A stretch of DNA of 6,024 nt from Dehalococcoidales bacterium (GTDB lineage: Bacteria; Chloroflexota; Dehalococcoidia; Dehalococcoidales; Fen-1064). Under the pieces are notes generated by a model that saw only the letters and a program-made list of their open reading frames with translations, made no database searches and was not told the origin of the DNA. Location: contig JAQTPO010000118.1 in NCBI GenBank assembly GCA_028712845.1, positions 1 to 6,024 on the forward strand, written 5' to 3'. Shown piece after piece: positions 5,937 through 6,024 of this stretch; the first letter of the stretch is position 1, and each line of letters opens with the position of its first letter. Position numbers and translations under genes: made by a program.

Positions 5937-6021
5937 CCATTGCGAGGAGTGTAACGAGGTGGTAATCTGACACCATTTCTTCCAGAGATTGCGAATCCTT
6001 CAATATAAGGATTCGCAATGG
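5937..6021. repeat. REP/MITE-like inverted repeat with 13-bp hairpin
   Basis: The outer arms CCATTGCGA (5937-5945) and TCGCAATGG (6013-6021) are perfect inverted repeats. Inside, ATTGCGAATCCTT (5988-6000) and AAGGATTCGCAAT (6007-6019) form a perfect 13-bp hairpin around a 6-nt loop. The heptamer ATTGCGA thus occurs twice forward and once inverted. The left part, ATTGCGAGGAG followed by a GTAACGAGG-like stretch and GGTAATCTGACACC, resembles the dispersed non-coding repeats of the ATTGCGAGGAGCGAAGCGAC type that I know from several bacterial phyla, including Dehalococcoidia genomes. No transposase is present, and no T-run flanks the hairpin, so it is not a standard terminator. The element may continue past the window edge. 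Confidence 0.7.
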
Positions 6022-6024
6022 CCA

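Noticed and set aside
5988..6019. The 13-bp hairpin as an intrinsic terminator
   Set aside because: Neither strand has a T-run after the stem, so it fits a repeat element better than a terminator.

Overview
All ten genes in this window lie on the minus strand, so reading runs from the right end to the left. The set looks like a chromosomal housekeeping block from a moderate-GC bacterium. The best guess for the source is a Chloroflexota genome, probably Dehalococcoidia. This rests on gene order as I know it (L21-L27-L31-DUF1385, and the comF/HPF/coaE string) and on the protein sequences. No marker gene settles it, so the taxonomy is inference.

Layout, right to left. (1) 5808-6024 is non-coding. 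It holds a REP/MITE-like inverted repeat touching the window edge, with a perfect 13-bp hairpin, and a separate 10-bp palindrome upstream of the first gene. (2) 4554-5807 encodes a 12-TM MFS exporter-like transporter with a TTG start, followed by a small cupin (4143-4493). These are the accessory part of the window. (3) A candidate promoter near 4083-4112 starts a compact run of four genes: a small zinc-ribbon protein of unknown function, a ComF-type phosphoribosyltransferase, a long-form ribosome hibernation factor (HPF), and dephospho-CoA kinase (CoaE). Gaps between them are about 18-25 nt. (4) A near-consensus sigma70-type promoter (1826-1855) directly behind coaE drives rplU-rpmA-rpmE (L21, L27, L31). 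The first two overlap by 11 nt and the last two are 6 nt apart. (5) A strong intrinsic terminator (about 929-960) separates rpmE from a DUF1385/YqhQ-like membrane protein gene (2-913). That gene has no visible promoter of its own, so it probably depends on read-through.

The left half therefore makes ribosomal large-subunit proteins beside a factor that parks idle ribosomes, with a CoA biosynthesis enzyme and a DNA-uptake-type protein in between. I see no undescribed multi-gene system, phage, CRISPR array or RNA gene. The points most worth a second look are at regulatory sites. The L21 gene has its Shine-Dalgarno sequence placed for an AUU start codon, exactly where other L21 proteins have Met1. 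The rpmE terminator's 3' arm can alternatively pair with the Shine-Dalgarno sequence of the DUF1385 gene. The MITE-like repeat lies at the right edge. There is also a small unrecognised zinc-ribbon gene.
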